A stretch of 64,000 nucleotides of DNA from Sphingomonas vulcanisoli. GTDB lineage: Bacteria; Pseudomonadota; Alphaproteobacteria; Sphingomonadales; Sphingomonadaceae. The notes under the pieces were generated by a model. That model made no database searches, was not told the DNA's origin, and was given only the letters and a program-made list of their open reading frames with translations. The stretch is taken from the NCBI RefSeq assembly GCF_011761305.1, contig NZ_JAAOZC010000002.1, positions 1-64,000 on the forward strand. Direction: 5' to 3'. This document shows, piece after piece, positions 25,110 through 33,846 of the stretch. The stretch's first letter is position 1. Each line of letters starts with the position of its first letter. Made by a program: the position numbers and the translations under genes.

Positions 25110-25769
25110 TTGGTAACCGCGATCAACCTCAAGGCAGATATGAAGGGGCTGCATCGCAGCCTCACCGCCTTCCACGCCAAACAGGCACCGTTCGCCAACG
25201 CTTTGGCGTTGACCAGCCTCGCCAAAGGTCTTGAGCTCGCCGAAGACCAGGCGACCATCGCCACATTCGATCATCCGACGCCCTTCACGCAAAAGGCGTT
25301 CGCCACGCTGCCGGCGACCAAGTCGAAGCAGGTAGCGATCGTCTTCGTTAAGGACGTCCAGGAGCAGTATCTCGCTCCGTATATATTCGGCGGCGATCGA
25401 TCGCTCGGGTCGAAGAAGGCTATGCTCGTGCCGATAGGTGCTGGCGTGAACGGGTACGGCAACCTGCCGCGCAACACTATTGCGCGGCTGAAGGGCAAGC
25501 CAAACGTCTTCGTCGGCACGATTACGACCAAGGCGGGCAAACGGATCGCGGGGGTGTGGCAGCGGCCAATGTCAGCACCGCTTGGCAAGCGCCGCCGCGG
25601 CATCGTTCAACCGACCGGTCATTTGAAGCTTCTCGTCGAGTTTAAGGCCACGACGCCGGCGCCGAAGCATTTTGATGCGCTCGGCCTGGCCGAAGCTTAT
25701 CTCCGGCGCAACGCCGAACGCGAATTCTCAATCGCTTGGCGCAAGGCGCTCTCCACCGCGCGGAGATGA
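25110..25769 (+). CDS. Hypothetical phage structural-type protein
   Basis: 219 residues from TTG 25110 (ATG 25140 is an alternative). INLKADMKGLHRSLTAFHAKQ, LPATKSKQVAIVFVKDVQE and a basic GKRRRGIVQPTG part recall minor tail or tail-completion proteins of the GpZ/HK97 gp10 kind, but the match is not firm. It sits unusually before the terminase rather than after the head genes. Confidence 0.55.
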   Translation: MVTAINLKADMKGLHRSLTAFHAKQAPFANALALTSLAKGLELAEDQATIATFDHPTPFTQKAFATLPATKSKQVAIVFVKDVQEQYLAPYIFGGDRSLGSKKAMLVPIGAGVNGYGNLPRNTIARLKGKPNVFVGTITTKAGKRIAGVWQRPMSAPLGKRRRGIVQPTGHLKLLVEFKATTPAPKHFDALGLAEAYLRRNAEREFSIAWRKALSTARR

Positions 25770-25770
25770 C

Positions 25771-25905
25771 ATGCCGACATACAGCGCCTTCCTGACGGAC
25801 AGCCCATTCGAACTGTTCTTCGACCTGGTCGGCTGCTGCCTGATCGTCATGTTCTCCGTCGATGTTGCCGACGACATCGCCACCATCCGCAATTTCTTCC
25901 GCTGA
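25771..25905 (+). CDS. 44-residue membrane protein
   Basis: MPTYSAFLTDSPFELFFDLV continues into a hydrophobic helix (GCCLIVMFSVDVADD). Starts two bases after the previous stop. It could be a small inner-membrane effector; function unknown. Confidence 0.5.
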   Translation: MPTYSAFLTDSPFELFFDLVGCCLIVMFSVDVADDIATIRNFFR

Positions 25906-25913
25906 GGCATCCC

Positions 25914-26156
25914 ATGATCCCCTGGTTTCTCGTGTCGTTCGTCCGTTTCGTCTGCAGCTTCTTCGGCGCGCGCGTTTACGCCGTTAGCGTGATCGGTGGC
26001 TGGGGTGCAGCCTCGCTCCGCTTCCACCGAGAGCGTCCTGCCGATCCGGAAATGGAGGCGATGATCGCCGATCTGGCCATCAGCCAACGCCATTCCGCTG
26101 GCGACGGCCAGCCGAGCGGCTGGGCCCGCGCGCAGCGGCGGCCCGCCATCAGCTGA
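25914..26156 (+). CDS. Small protein with N-terminal membrane helix
   Basis: 80 residues: hydrophobic MIPWFLVSFVRFVCSFFGAR then a soluble basic part (ASLRFHRERPADPEMEAM). Last gene before the packaging module. Function unknown. Confidence 0.5.
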   Translation: MIPWFLVSFVRFVCSFFGARVYAVSVIGGWGAASLRFHRERPADPEMEAMIADLAISQRHSAGDGQPSGWARAQRRPAIS

Positions 26157-26291
26157 CCCCACCCCCCCTTCTTTATGGGTCCTTCCAGCCCCCTTCCGAG
26201 CCGTGGGTATTGCGCGACCCCGACGTCTGGTCAGCTACGGGTCTGAAAAGGTGGTTGCGGGGGCGCAACCGGTTGCGGGGTAGGGGTAACA
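26157..26291. promoter_or_regulatory. Gap before terminase with GGTTGCG/CGCAACC motifs, candidate cos region
   Basis: This 135-base gap before the small terminase contains an inverted pair GGTTGCG (26253) and CGCAACC (26264), followed at once by GGTTGCGGGG (26271). More GCAACCGG copies lie just inside the small terminase gene (26471, 26484) with GGTTGCG at 26509. A lambda-like terminase needs such repeated sites beside cos; the cut site itself cannot be seen. Confidence 0.4.
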
Positions 26292-26939
26292 ATGCCGCTA
26301 GTGTCGCTCACCGCGTACGCCGCGTCGCATAACGCTTCGCGACAGGCGGCGGGAAAGTGGAAAGCACGGGGAGCCCTCGTTTTTTCCGGCGATCTCGTCG
26401 ACGTGGACGCATCTGACCAGCGCATGCGGGATACCGGCCTCGGCCGCTTCAAGCAGGCTGCCGCGGACGCGCAACCGGCCCCCGCAACCGGCCCCCGAAA
26501 CCGAAAGCGGGTTGCGCCGGAACTGGCGGCCGCGGTTGACGAGGCGGTTGCAGATCTGAAGGGCGCCGCCGATGAAGGCGAGATCGACGAAGAGATCGCC
26601 GGCGGCTTCATCGAGCAGCTGCTTGCGGGTCAATTCCGTTCGAAGGTCGAAGCGGCCGCGATCAAGGAGAATGCCCTCGCGCTGAAGCACCTGCTTGTCG
26701 CGCAAAAAGAGGCCGGCAAGCTCGTCGAGATTGAGATCGCCGAACAGGTGATCTTCGACGATCGCCGCTCTGCCCGGGATGCCTGGCAAGCCTGGCCAGG
26801 CCGGTTCGCGCCGTTGCTCGCCGCCGATCTCGATATCGATGGCGCGAAGCTGGCGGAGGCGCTGAAGTCGTATGTCCACCAGCAGCTTGATGAGCTCGGC
26901 GAGCCCGATCTCGACTTTAGCAGCACCGACGAAGACTGA
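26292..26939 (+). CDS. Terminase small subunit (Nu1-like)
   Basis: 215 residues. The N-terminus MPLVSLTAYAASHNASRQAAGKW is a winged HTH that reads as a Nu1-type DNA-binding start (YAASHNASRQAAGKWK). An Ala/Pro linker and a helical C-terminal half (EEIAGGFIEQLLAGQ) follow. It precedes and overlaps the GpA-type large subunit by 68 bases, the lambda order. Confidence 0.8.
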   Translation: MPLVSLTAYAASHNASRQAAGKWKARGALVFSGDLVDVDASDQRMRDTGLGRFKQAAADAQPAPATGPRNRKRVAPELAAAVDEAVADLKGAADEGEIDEEIAGGFIEQLLAGQFRSKVEAAAIKENALALKHLLVAQKEAGKLVEIEIAEQVIFDDRRSARDAWQAWPGRFAPLLAADLDIDGAKLAEALKSYVHQQLDELGEPDLDFSSTDED

Positions 26940-29031
26940 CCGTCTCCGGCGCGCCGGGCGCCGAGGCTGGACACCACCTCCCCGTATCTCCCTGCCTGAG
27001 TGGGCAGATCGATTCCGCGTGCTGGCAAAGGAGGCCGGCAGTACTTCCGGCAAATACCGCACCGGTCGTGTAGAGATTGCGCGCGGCCCCATGCTCGCTT
27101 TCACCGAGCCTGGGGTTCGCAAGATCTCGGCGATGGTGGCGACGCAGCTGCTCAAGTCGACGCTGATTGAGAACATCATGGGCTATCACGCCCATCTCGA
27201 TCCGTGCCCGATGCTCATCGTGCAGCCGAAGGACACAGCCGCTCTCCAATTCTCGAAGGAGCGCGTCGCACCCTTCATCAAGGCGACGCCGGCGCTCCGT
27301 GGCCTGATCGGCTCCTCCAAGACGCGCGCCGCTGGCGACACGGTCGACTACAAAGCCTTTCCCGGGGGCTTCCTTGGCATCGTTGGCGCCGGCAGCCCGG
27401 ACAACCTCGCCAGGCGGCCGATCCGGATCATCCTCTTCGACGAGGTCGACAAATATCTGCCGCTGAAGGAGGGCGATCCGCTCCTGATCGGGGCCGAACG
27501 TCTCGCCACGTTCGAATCCAACTCGCTCGACGTCGCGGTCTGTTCGCCGACCATCACCGGCGAGAGCAAGATCGAGGCGCGATACAGCCAGTCCGACCAG
27601 CGCCGGGCCTCTGTCTCCTGCCCGGACTGTGGGCACCGCCAGTTTCTCGACTTCTTCAAGCATATCCACTGGGATCGTGGCGCCGACGGGAAAACGCACA
27701 AGCCGGAGACGGCGCGTATCTATTGTGAGGCCTGCGGCGTCGGCTGGTCGGAAGGCCAACGGCTCCGCGCGCTGGGCACGATCCGCTGGCACCAGACCCG
27801 TAATTTCGAATGCTGTGGGGATCTGCAGAACCCGCTGGAGGCTTATTCCGCCAGCTACGATATCGATGCTGCCAACGGTGTCAGCGCCGTCGATCGCGTG
27901 TGGGACTGGTGGGCATCGAACCGGCACGCGGTGTATCGCGCAAAATGCCGGCACTGCTCGGCCTGGGCGGTGCCTAACGAGCATGCGGGCTTCCAGGCCT
28001 CGAAGCTCTACAGCCCCTGGGCGAATGACGCGCCGCCCAAGATGGCCGCGAAGTGGCTGGCGGCGGTTGACGAGGACGGTAAGCTAACTTTCTACAATAC
28101 CCAGCTCGCGCTGACCTATCGCAAGAACACCGGTAAACAGATCGACGGCGACACATTGCTCGCCCGTCGCGAGATCTGGGATGCCGTCGTTCCCGATGGT
28201 GTCGCGAAGATCACTGCCGGCGTCGACGTCCAGGACTATCGCGTCGAGATTGAGATCGTCGGCTGGGGCCGCGACGAGGAAAGCTGGTCGATCGACCATG
28301 AGGTCATCGATGGCGAATTCTCTTCGCCGGAAACCCGGGCGGCGCTCGACGCCTATCTGCAACGCAAATGGCAGCGCGCGGACGGACGCATCTTCGCGAT
28401 CGGCGCGGCCTGCATCGATTCCGGCGGCCATCACACCACTGCCGTATATGATTTCTCCAAAGCCAACCTCGGCCGCCAGATCTGGGCCATCAAGGGCGAG
28501 AGCGCCCAGACCGGTCAGCGCAACCCCGTCTGGCCGACGAAGCGACCGAGCACGCGATCGAAGAAGACCTATCGTCCGACGGTAATCGGCGTGAACGCGG
28601 CCAAGGACACGATCCTGCTCAGCTACCTTCCCCGGGAGAAGTCGGGCCCAGGCTACATGCACTTCAACGTCGATCGTGACGCGGGCTATTTCGCCCAGCT
28701 CACTGCCGAGCGGATCGAGATCAAGGAACGCGGCGGGCACAGATACCGCGTTTGGACGCTTCCGACCGGGCGCGCCAACGAAGCGCTCGATCTCCGCGTC
28801 TATGCTTATGCAGCCCTCCATGGGCTGATGCACCGCGGCTTCAAACTCAACCGGGAAGCGGAGCGCGTGAATGGCTCGCCGCGCGGGGAGCCCGATACTG
28901 CTGATGTGACGGCTGCCGCGGAAGCCTCAGGGCCGTCCGACGGCGACACCGAGCCCGCCAGCGAACAAAGCACAACCCCGCGCCACCGCGCCCGCACCGA
29001 CCGCCAGCGGATCGGCAGACGCCTCGCCTGA
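26872..29031 (+). CDS. Terminase large subunit (GpA family)
   Basis: 719 residues. ATPase half: LPEWADRFRVLAKEAGSTSG, a deviant Walker A in VATQLLKSTLIENI, and Walker B IRIILFDEVDKY. Zinc-like CPDCGHRQ and CEACGVGW, and a nuclease half with ITAGVDVQDYRVEIEIVGW (metal-binding Asp) and GAACIDSGGHHT. This is the lambda gpA family, which cuts cos and translocates DNA into the prohead. The first 40 residues are uncertain because they overlap the small subunit. Confidence 0.93.
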   Translation: MSTSSLMSSASPISTLAAPTKTDRLRRAGRRGWTPPPRISLPEWADRFRVLAKEAGSTSGKYRTGRVEIARGPMLAFTEPGVRKISAMVATQLLKSTLIENIMGYHAHLDPCPMLIVQPKDTAALQFSKERVAPFIKATPALRGLIGSSKTRAAGDTVDYKAFPGGFLGIVGAGSPDNLARRPIRIILFDEVDKYLPLKEGDPLLIGAERLATFESNSLDVAVCSPTITGESKIEARYSQSDQRRASVSCPDCGHRQFLDFFKHIHWDRGADGKTHKPETARIYCEACGVGWSEGQRLRALGTIRWHQTRNFECCGDLQNPLEAYSASYDIDAANGVSAVDRVWDWWASNRHAVYRAKCRHCSAWAVPNEHAGFQASKLYSPWANDAPPKMAAKWLAAVDEDGKLTFYNTQLALTYRKNTGKQIDGDTLLARREIWDAVVPDGVAKITAGVDVQDYRVEIEIVGWGRDEESWSIDHEVIDGEFSSPETRAALDAYLQRKWQRADGRIFAIGAACIDSGGHHTTAVYDFSKANLGRQIWAIKGESAQTGQRNPVWPTKRPSTRSKKTYRPTVIGVNAAKDTILLSYLPREKSGPGYMHFNVDRDAGYFAQLTAERIEIKERGGHRYRVWTLPTGRANEALDLRVYAYAALHGLMHRGFKLNREAERVNGSPRGEPDTADVTAAAEASGPSDGDTEPASEQSTTPRHRARTDRQRIGRRLA

Positions 29032-29043
29032 CCAGGAGCTTCA

Positions 29044-29307
29044 ATGCGCTACAACCGCAGCAACAGCCTCCTGGCCGGCATGGATACGTCCAGCTTGCAG
29101 ACGCGCCTGACGCAAATGCAGCAGGACTATTTGGACCTGATGTCCGGCCGAAAGGTCGAGAGCGCCAGCTACACGCAGGGCGACGGTGGGAAGAATGTCA
29201 GCTACACGCGCGCCAACTCCGGCGAGCTCGCCATGGCGATCCGCCAGCTGCAGGCTCAACTCGGGATAATCTGCACGCCGCGGCGCGGCATCGGGTTCCG
29301 CTTCTGA
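29044..29307 (+). CDS. Head-tail joining protein (gpW-like)
   Basis: 87 residues: LQTRLTQMQQDYLDLMSGRK then VSYTRANSGELAMAIRQLQAQL, the gpW fold. Lambda gpW plugs the portal after packaging. Its stop overlaps the portal start by one base. Confidence 0.82.
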   Translation: MRYNRSNSLLAGMDTSSLQTRLTQMQQDYLDLMSGRKVESASYTQGDGGKNVSYTRANSGELAMAIRQLQAQLGIICTPRRGIGFRF

Positions 29308-30995
29308 TGCCGCAGCCACCGGCAGTGCTGGATAGCGCGGGGCGTCCGATTGCACCGGCGCAAATCCAGCGCATCCGCGAAAGCGCAGGCCGACCAGGCC
29401 GCATGCGATCGCTGCAGGGCGGCGGCGGCGCGGGGAACGCATTTCCTTATGACGCCGCCGATATCCTTTCTTCGGAGCTTGGCGACTGGATTCCGCAGGT
29501 TCGATCGCCGGACACGGAGATCAACCTCCACCGCGATCGCATCGCGGCACGCGCGCGGGATCTGCGGCGTAACGATGCCTGGGCGAACGGCGCAATCAGC
29601 CGGATTCTCGATTCGACGATCGGCGCGTCCTATCGCTTCGTATCGAAGCCTGACTACCGCGCCCTCGCCCTGTACGCGCGAGGTTTCGATGCGGTCTGGG
29701 CCAATGAGTACCGCCAGGCGCTCGAGGCGAAGTGGCGGACCTATTCCGAGGATCTCGGCCACTACAACGACGTCCACCGCCAGCTGACGATTTCGCAGCA
29801 ATTCCGCCTGGCGCTCGGCCATAAGCTGGTCGATGGCGAGAGCGTGCTGGTCGCGCAGTGGCGCCCGGACCGCATCCGCCCCGGTGGCGCAACCTATGCG
29901 ACATGCTTCGAAGGCATCGACCCGGATCGCCTTTCGAACCCGAACATGGGCCCGGACACGGCCACCATGCGCAACGGCGTCGAACTCGATGGCGACATGG
30001 TGCACGTCGCCTATCACATCCGCCGCGCCCACCAGTTCGACTGGTACAATTCCATCCAGAGTATGGAGTGGGACCGCGTTGAGCGTGAGGATCCCGACGG
30101 CTGGCGCCGCGTGTACCATGATTACGATCCCGATCGCTTCGGCCAGAGCCGCGGTATCTCGGTTTTCGCCCCGGCGATCCGCAGCCTCAAGATGCTCTCG
30201 CGGCTCTATGGAGTGAAACTACAGGCGGAGAACGTGGCTGCCGCCTTCGGCCTCTACGTCCAGTCGCCGTACGATTTCGAGATGGTGCGCAACGCGCTCG
30301 AGAATGAGGACGACGACGAGCAGGCATTTGGCTGGTACCAGGATCTCCGCTCGGAATTCCACAAGGAGCGCCAGGTCGGAATCAAGGGCGCGCACATGGC
30401 GTCCCTCGCCCCCGGCGAGGAGATCAAGTCGGTCGCACCAGGCGGCGGCCAAGCCGATATCCGCCCCTTCGCACACGAAATGCTCCGCGCTTTCTCGATG
30501 TGCCTCGGCACCTCCGCCGAAGAAATCACCAACGATTATTCCGATGCATCCTGGTCATCGGCCCGTGCCGGCATCACGCAATCGGAAAAGACCTATCACC
30601 GCCGGACGGATGAGTTCGATCTGAATACCGCGACGCCGGTGCTCGCCACCTGGCTCGAAGAGCCTTTCGAGCGCAACGAGCTCCCTCTTCCCCGCAACGC
30701 CCCCTCCTATCTCGAGATGCGCACCGCCTATGCGCGCGGCCGCTGGCTCGGCGCCGCGCGGGGATGGGTCGATCCCGTTTCTGAACGCCAGGGTGTGGTG
30801 CTCGGCCTCGATGCAGGCCTCTCCACCATGGAAGAGGAATGCGCCAAGCAGGGCATGGATTGGGAAGAAAACCTTGAGCAGCGCGCGATCGAATTCAATC
30901 GCATGCAGATGCTCGGCCTGCCCCGCCCCGAATGGTTCGGCAACGAATATACCGCGACCGAGGCGTCACAGCCTCCGCAAAAGGCCCAGCCCTGA
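29307..30995 (+). CDS. Portal protein (lambda gpB family)
   Basis: 562 residues. IRQVRSPDTEINLHRDRIAA-like start, ARARDLRRNDAWANGAISRI, GESVLVAQWRP, VYHDYDPDRFGQSRGISVF, APGGGQADIRPFAHEMLRA and TNDYSDASWSSARAGITQSE are the conserved lambda portal blocks. It forms the dodecameric DNA entry ring at one vertex. TGATG overlap with the next gene. Confidence 0.94.
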   Translation: MPQPPAVLDSAGRPIAPAQIQRIRESAGRPGRMRSLQGGGGAGNAFPYDAADILSSELGDWIPQVRSPDTEINLHRDRIAARARDLRRNDAWANGAISRILDSTIGASYRFVSKPDYRALALYARGFDAVWANEYRQALEAKWRTYSEDLGHYNDVHRQLTISQQFRLALGHKLVDGESVLVAQWRPDRIRPGGATYATCFEGIDPDRLSNPNMGPDTATMRNGVELDGDMVHVAYHIRRAHQFDWYNSIQSMEWDRVEREDPDGWRRVYHDYDPDRFGQSRGISVFAPAIRSLKMLSRLYGVKLQAENVAAAFGLYVQSPYDFEMVRNALENEDDDEQAFGWYQDLRSEFHKERQVGIKGAHMASLAPGEEIKSVAPGGGQADIRPFAHEMLRAFSMCLGTSAEEITNDYSDASWSSARAGITQSEKTYHRRTDEFDLNTATPVLATWLEEPFERNELPLPRNAPSYLEMRTAYARGRWLGAARGWVDPVSERQGVVLGLDAGLSTMEEECAKQGMDWEENLEQRAIEFNRMQMLGLPRPEWFGNEYTATEASQPPQKAQP

Positions 30996-31315
30996 TGTTC
31001 ATTCATGTGACTCGCGTCGATGCGACGCGTTCGTTGAGCCTCGCGATCGGCGCGATCGCCTATCTCGACAAGGCCCCTGGCGGCTGCGCGCTGCGACTCA
31101 TCGGCGGTGAAAGCCTGCATGTGCAGGAAACGCCTGAAGAGATTATCGAGATGATGCTGCTCGTGCCTGCGGCCTCGCCGGTGGTCGCGGACCTGATCGA
31201 TCCGGAGCGCGAGCATGCCGCGATTGACATGATCGAGGATGCCGGCGTCCTTTCGGCAGCCGAAGCGGTCGACCAGCGTGTCGAACTCGCCAAGCCGCGG
31301 ACACGCCGCAAATGA
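30995..31315 (+). CDS. Hypothetical small phage protein
   Basis: 106 residues: MFIHVTRVDATRSLSLAIGA then ALRLIGGESLHVQETPEEII, a beta-rich start resembling FlbD-like small proteins, then helices and a basic end. It sits between the portal and protease genes and overlaps both. Structural or head-assembly role inferred from position only. Confidence 0.65.
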   Translation: MFIHVTRVDATRSLSLAIGAIAYLDKAPGGCALRLIGGESLHVQETPEEIIEMMLLVPAASPVVADLIDPEREHAAIDMIEDAGVLSAAEAVDQRVELAKPRTRRK

Positions 31316-32181
31316 GCGCCTTCCCCCGCCACCTCGCGGCGCGCCTCTTCAACTCGACCCTGGCGCTTCTGCCGGCGGCCGCGCCGCTAACGCTGCAGCT
31401 GCTCGAACGCACGTTGGGCAACGCCGCGCCTGGCGGCCTTGTCGCCAGCGAGGAATGGGGCGGCGGGCGCAAGGACCGCGCCGATCGCGATCGCCCCTAT
31501 GACGTCGTCGCCGGCGTCGCCATCATCCCGATCAAGGGCGTCCTCATCCAGCGCGTCGGATCATTCTGGTACTACAGCGACCTCTTCGGGGTCTCCGGAT
31601 ACGATCGCATCCGCCTGCAGTTCATGCAGGCCCTGGCCGACGATGAGGTCGATGCGATCGCTCTCGATATCGACAGCCCGGGCGGGGAGGTCGCCGGCTG
31701 CTTCGACCTCACCGACACGATTTATCGGGCGCGCGGCATAAAGCCGATCGCAGCCATCCTGGGCGAGAATGCGTTTTCCGCGGCCTACGCCCTCGCCTCC
31801 GCAGCCGACCCAGACCGTTTCTGGGTGCCGCGCACTGGCGGCACCGGCTCCGTCGGCGTGATCTACCAGCACCTCAGCATCGCCGGCTGGATGAAGAATA
31901 ACGGAATTCAGCCGAGTCTCATCACGCGTGGCGCCTTCAAGGGTGAGACGAGCGACGTCATCGAGCTCTCCAAGGGTGCGATCGAGCGCATCCAGGCCGA
32001 TGTCGACGACTGCGCAGAGATCTTCTTCACAACCGTCGCTCGTAATCGCGGCATGTCCAAACGGGACGTGGCTGCAACCGAGGCTGGCACGTTCCTCGGT
32101 TCCCGCGGCGTCGACGCGGGGTTCGCCAACGCCGTCGCCTCCCCCGACCAAGCCTTCCGGGCGCTGCTCAAGCAGCTCTGA
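31312..32181 (+). CDS. S49 peptidase, prohead protease (lambda gpC-like)
   Basis: 289 residues of ClpP/SppA fold. VVAGVAIIPIKGVLIQRVGS, LDIDSPGGEVAGCFDLTDTI, the nucleophile Ser in GENAFSAAYALASAAD and the general-base region GGTGSVGVIYQHLSIAGWMK are in the usual order. It cleaves the scaffold and portal during head maturation. No scaffold is fused; the gene after it has scaffold-like composition. Confidence 0.92.
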   Translation: MSAFPRHLAARLFNSTLALLPAAAPLTLQLLERTLGNAAPGGLVASEEWGGGRKDRADRDRPYDVVAGVAIIPIKGVLIQRVGSFWYYSDLFGVSGYDRIRLQFMQALADDEVDAIALDIDSPGGEVAGCFDLTDTIYRARGIKPIAAILGENAFSAAYALASAADPDRFWVPRTGGTGSVGVIYQHLSIAGWMKNNGIQPSLITRGAFKGETSDVIELSKGAIERIQADVDDCAEIFFTTVARNRGMSKRDVAATEAGTFLGSRGVDAGFANAVASPDQAFRALLKQL

Positions 32182-32232
32182 TCCGCCGGGGCCCGGCCCG
32201 GCAGGCTTCGCGCCTATCATGATGGAGTGAAT

Positions 32233-32991
32233 ATGAAGACCAGCCGGTTCTTGGCGGGCGCGAGCAACTTCGCGCATTTCGCCGGCCTATCCCGTTCGTC
32301 GCGCCGCGCAGCGGAAGACGACAGTCGCGACGAGAACGATCGCGACGACAAGGACGCCTCGGAGGACGACAGCGACGATGAGGATCGCTCGGACGACCAG
32401 GCGCGCGGCAAGCGTGGCAAGGGCGCCAAGGGCGGCCGCGGCAGTCGCGCCGAGGATGACGATGACGACAAGGACGCCTCGGAGGACGACGGCGACGATG
32501 AGGATCGCTCGGACGACCAGGCGCGCGGCAAGCGTGGCAAGGGCGCCAAGGGCGGCCGCCGCAGTCGCGCCGAGGATGACGATGACGACAAGGACGCCTC
32601 GGAGGACGACGGCGAGGACGATTCGGAGGATGATGATGACGACAAGGAGATGAACGGCCGCGGCGCCGCCGCTTCGGCCCGTCGTCGCGAGCAGGCCCGC
32701 ATCGCGCATATTCTCGGGCACAAGTCCGCCGCGAACAACCTGCCGCTCGCCGTTTCGCTCGCCTGCGAAACGCGCCTGCCGCGCCGCGAAGCCGTCGCGG
32801 TCCTGCGAAGCCAGGGCGCCGATCGCAGCGATGATAATCGTGACGATCGTCGTCAGAACCGCCACGCCCGTGGCGATCGCCAGCAGCGCAATGTCGCGCT
32901 GGGAAGCGACGCTGACAGCCCCAACGGCAAGCAGGCGGTGTCGACCAGCTGGGCGTCCGCCTTTGCCAAGGTCGGCGTCAAGGCTCGCTGA
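32233..32991 (+). CDS. Putative scaffold-like acidic repeat protein
   Basis: 252 residues. Residues about 38-125 consist of 40-residue repeats alternating acidic (DDKDASEDD, DEDRSDDQ) and basic (RGKRGKGAKGGR) blocks, followed by a helical domain (RRREQARIAHILGHKSAANN). The place between the gpC-like protease and the decoration protein is that of lambda Nu3 scaffold. Extreme charge patterning suggests a disordered, self-associating protein. Start ATG 32233; GTG 32227 is possible. Confidence 0.6.
   Translation: MKTSRFLAGASNFAHFAGLSRSSRRAAEDDSRDENDRDDKDASEDDSDDEDRSDDQARGKRGKGAKGGRGSRAEDDDDDKDASEDDGDDEDRSDDQARGKRGKGAKGGRRSRAEDDDDDKDASEDDGEDDSEDDDDDKEMNGRGAAASARRREQARIAHILGHKSAANNLPLAVSLACETRLPRREAVAVLRSQGADRSDDNRDDRRQNRHARGDRQQRNVALGSDADSPNGKQAVSTSWASAFAKVGVKAR
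32344..32612 (+). repeat. 120-bp tandem repeat in the scaffold-like gene
   Basis: A 120-bp unit starting GACGACAAGGACGCCTCGG begins at 32344, 32464 and 32584, the third copy partial. Copies differ at only a few bases, which points to recent duplication. The unit is in frame (40 codons). Confidence 0.9.
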
Positions 32992-33059
32992 GCACCCTCT
33001 CCACCCACCACATTGCTGCGCGGACATGCCCGCAGCCAGCTTGAGAAAGGAGCCCGCGC

Positions 33060-33722
33060 ATGGGCACTCCCACCAACCCCGTTCTTACCGAACTGCGCCG
33101 CGAAGGTGGCTATGTCGTCTGGGATCCCAGCGATGGCATGCTCACGCGTGAGGCAGTCATCCTGCTCTCGGGCAGCGGCCTTTGCACCGCGGGCCTCGTC
33201 CTTGCCGCGATCCTGACCGGCACCGCCGCCGCTGCGGCGCTGGGCACCAATACCGGCAACGGCACTTTCGGGGCCATCACCGTCGGCGGCGCCGCTGTCC
33301 CGGGCGATTACATCGTCGAATTCGACGATGCGACGCACTTCCTTGTCTCAGCGCCCGGCGGCCAGGAAATCGGCCACGGCACGACCGGCGTAGCCTTCAG
33401 CGCCGGCGGGCTTGGCTTCACGATCACGGCCGGCGGCACCGCCTTCGTCGCAGCCGATAGCTTCAAGCTGACGGTCACGGCCACCGCGATGAAATATGTC
33501 CCGTTCGATCCCACGGCGACCAACGGCGCTCAGAACCCCGCGGCGATCCTCTGGAGCAGCTACCGGGATGCAACCTCGGCCGATCGGCGCGCGGTCGCCA
33601 ATGTTCGCGGCCCAATGAAGGTGCAGGCGGCTGAGCTGATCTGGGGCGCGAACGTCACCACGACACCGCAGCAGACGGCCGCACTCGCCCAGCTCGCCAA
33701 GCTCGGCATCCTCAGCATCTGA
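33060..33722 (+). CDS. Head decoration protein (gpD family) with inserted domain
   Basis: 220 residues. The start VLTELRREGGYVVWDPSDGMLTREAV and the end WSSYRDATSADRRAVANVRG with AELIW flank match the lambda D/decoration family, which is usually about 110-130 residues. Between them lies an 80-residue Gly/Ala/Thr-rich beta segment (GNGTFGAITVGG; VEFDDATHFLVSAPGGQEIG). The insertion resembles domains displayed on capsid surfaces. Follows the scaffold-like gene. Confidence 0.82.
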   Translation: MGTPTNPVLTELRREGGYVVWDPSDGMLTREAVILLSGSGLCTAGLVLAAILTGTAAAAALGTNTGNGTFGAITVGGAAVPGDYIVEFDDATHFLVSAPGGQEIGHGTTGVAFSAGGLGFTITAGGTAFVAADSFKLTVTATAMKYVPFDPTATNGAQNPAAILWSSYRDATSADRRAVANVRGPMKVQAAELIWGANVTTTPQQTAALAQLAKLGILSI

Positions 33723-33846
33723 TCCGGCGCGGCCACGGTCGCGCCAACCCCCTCACCCGAACTGACGAACCGGGCGGCGCCTAGCCGTGCCGGCGTCTCC
33801 GGTTGCGCTCCATCCATGGCGCAGCCCCTCGATGGAGCACAATCCC

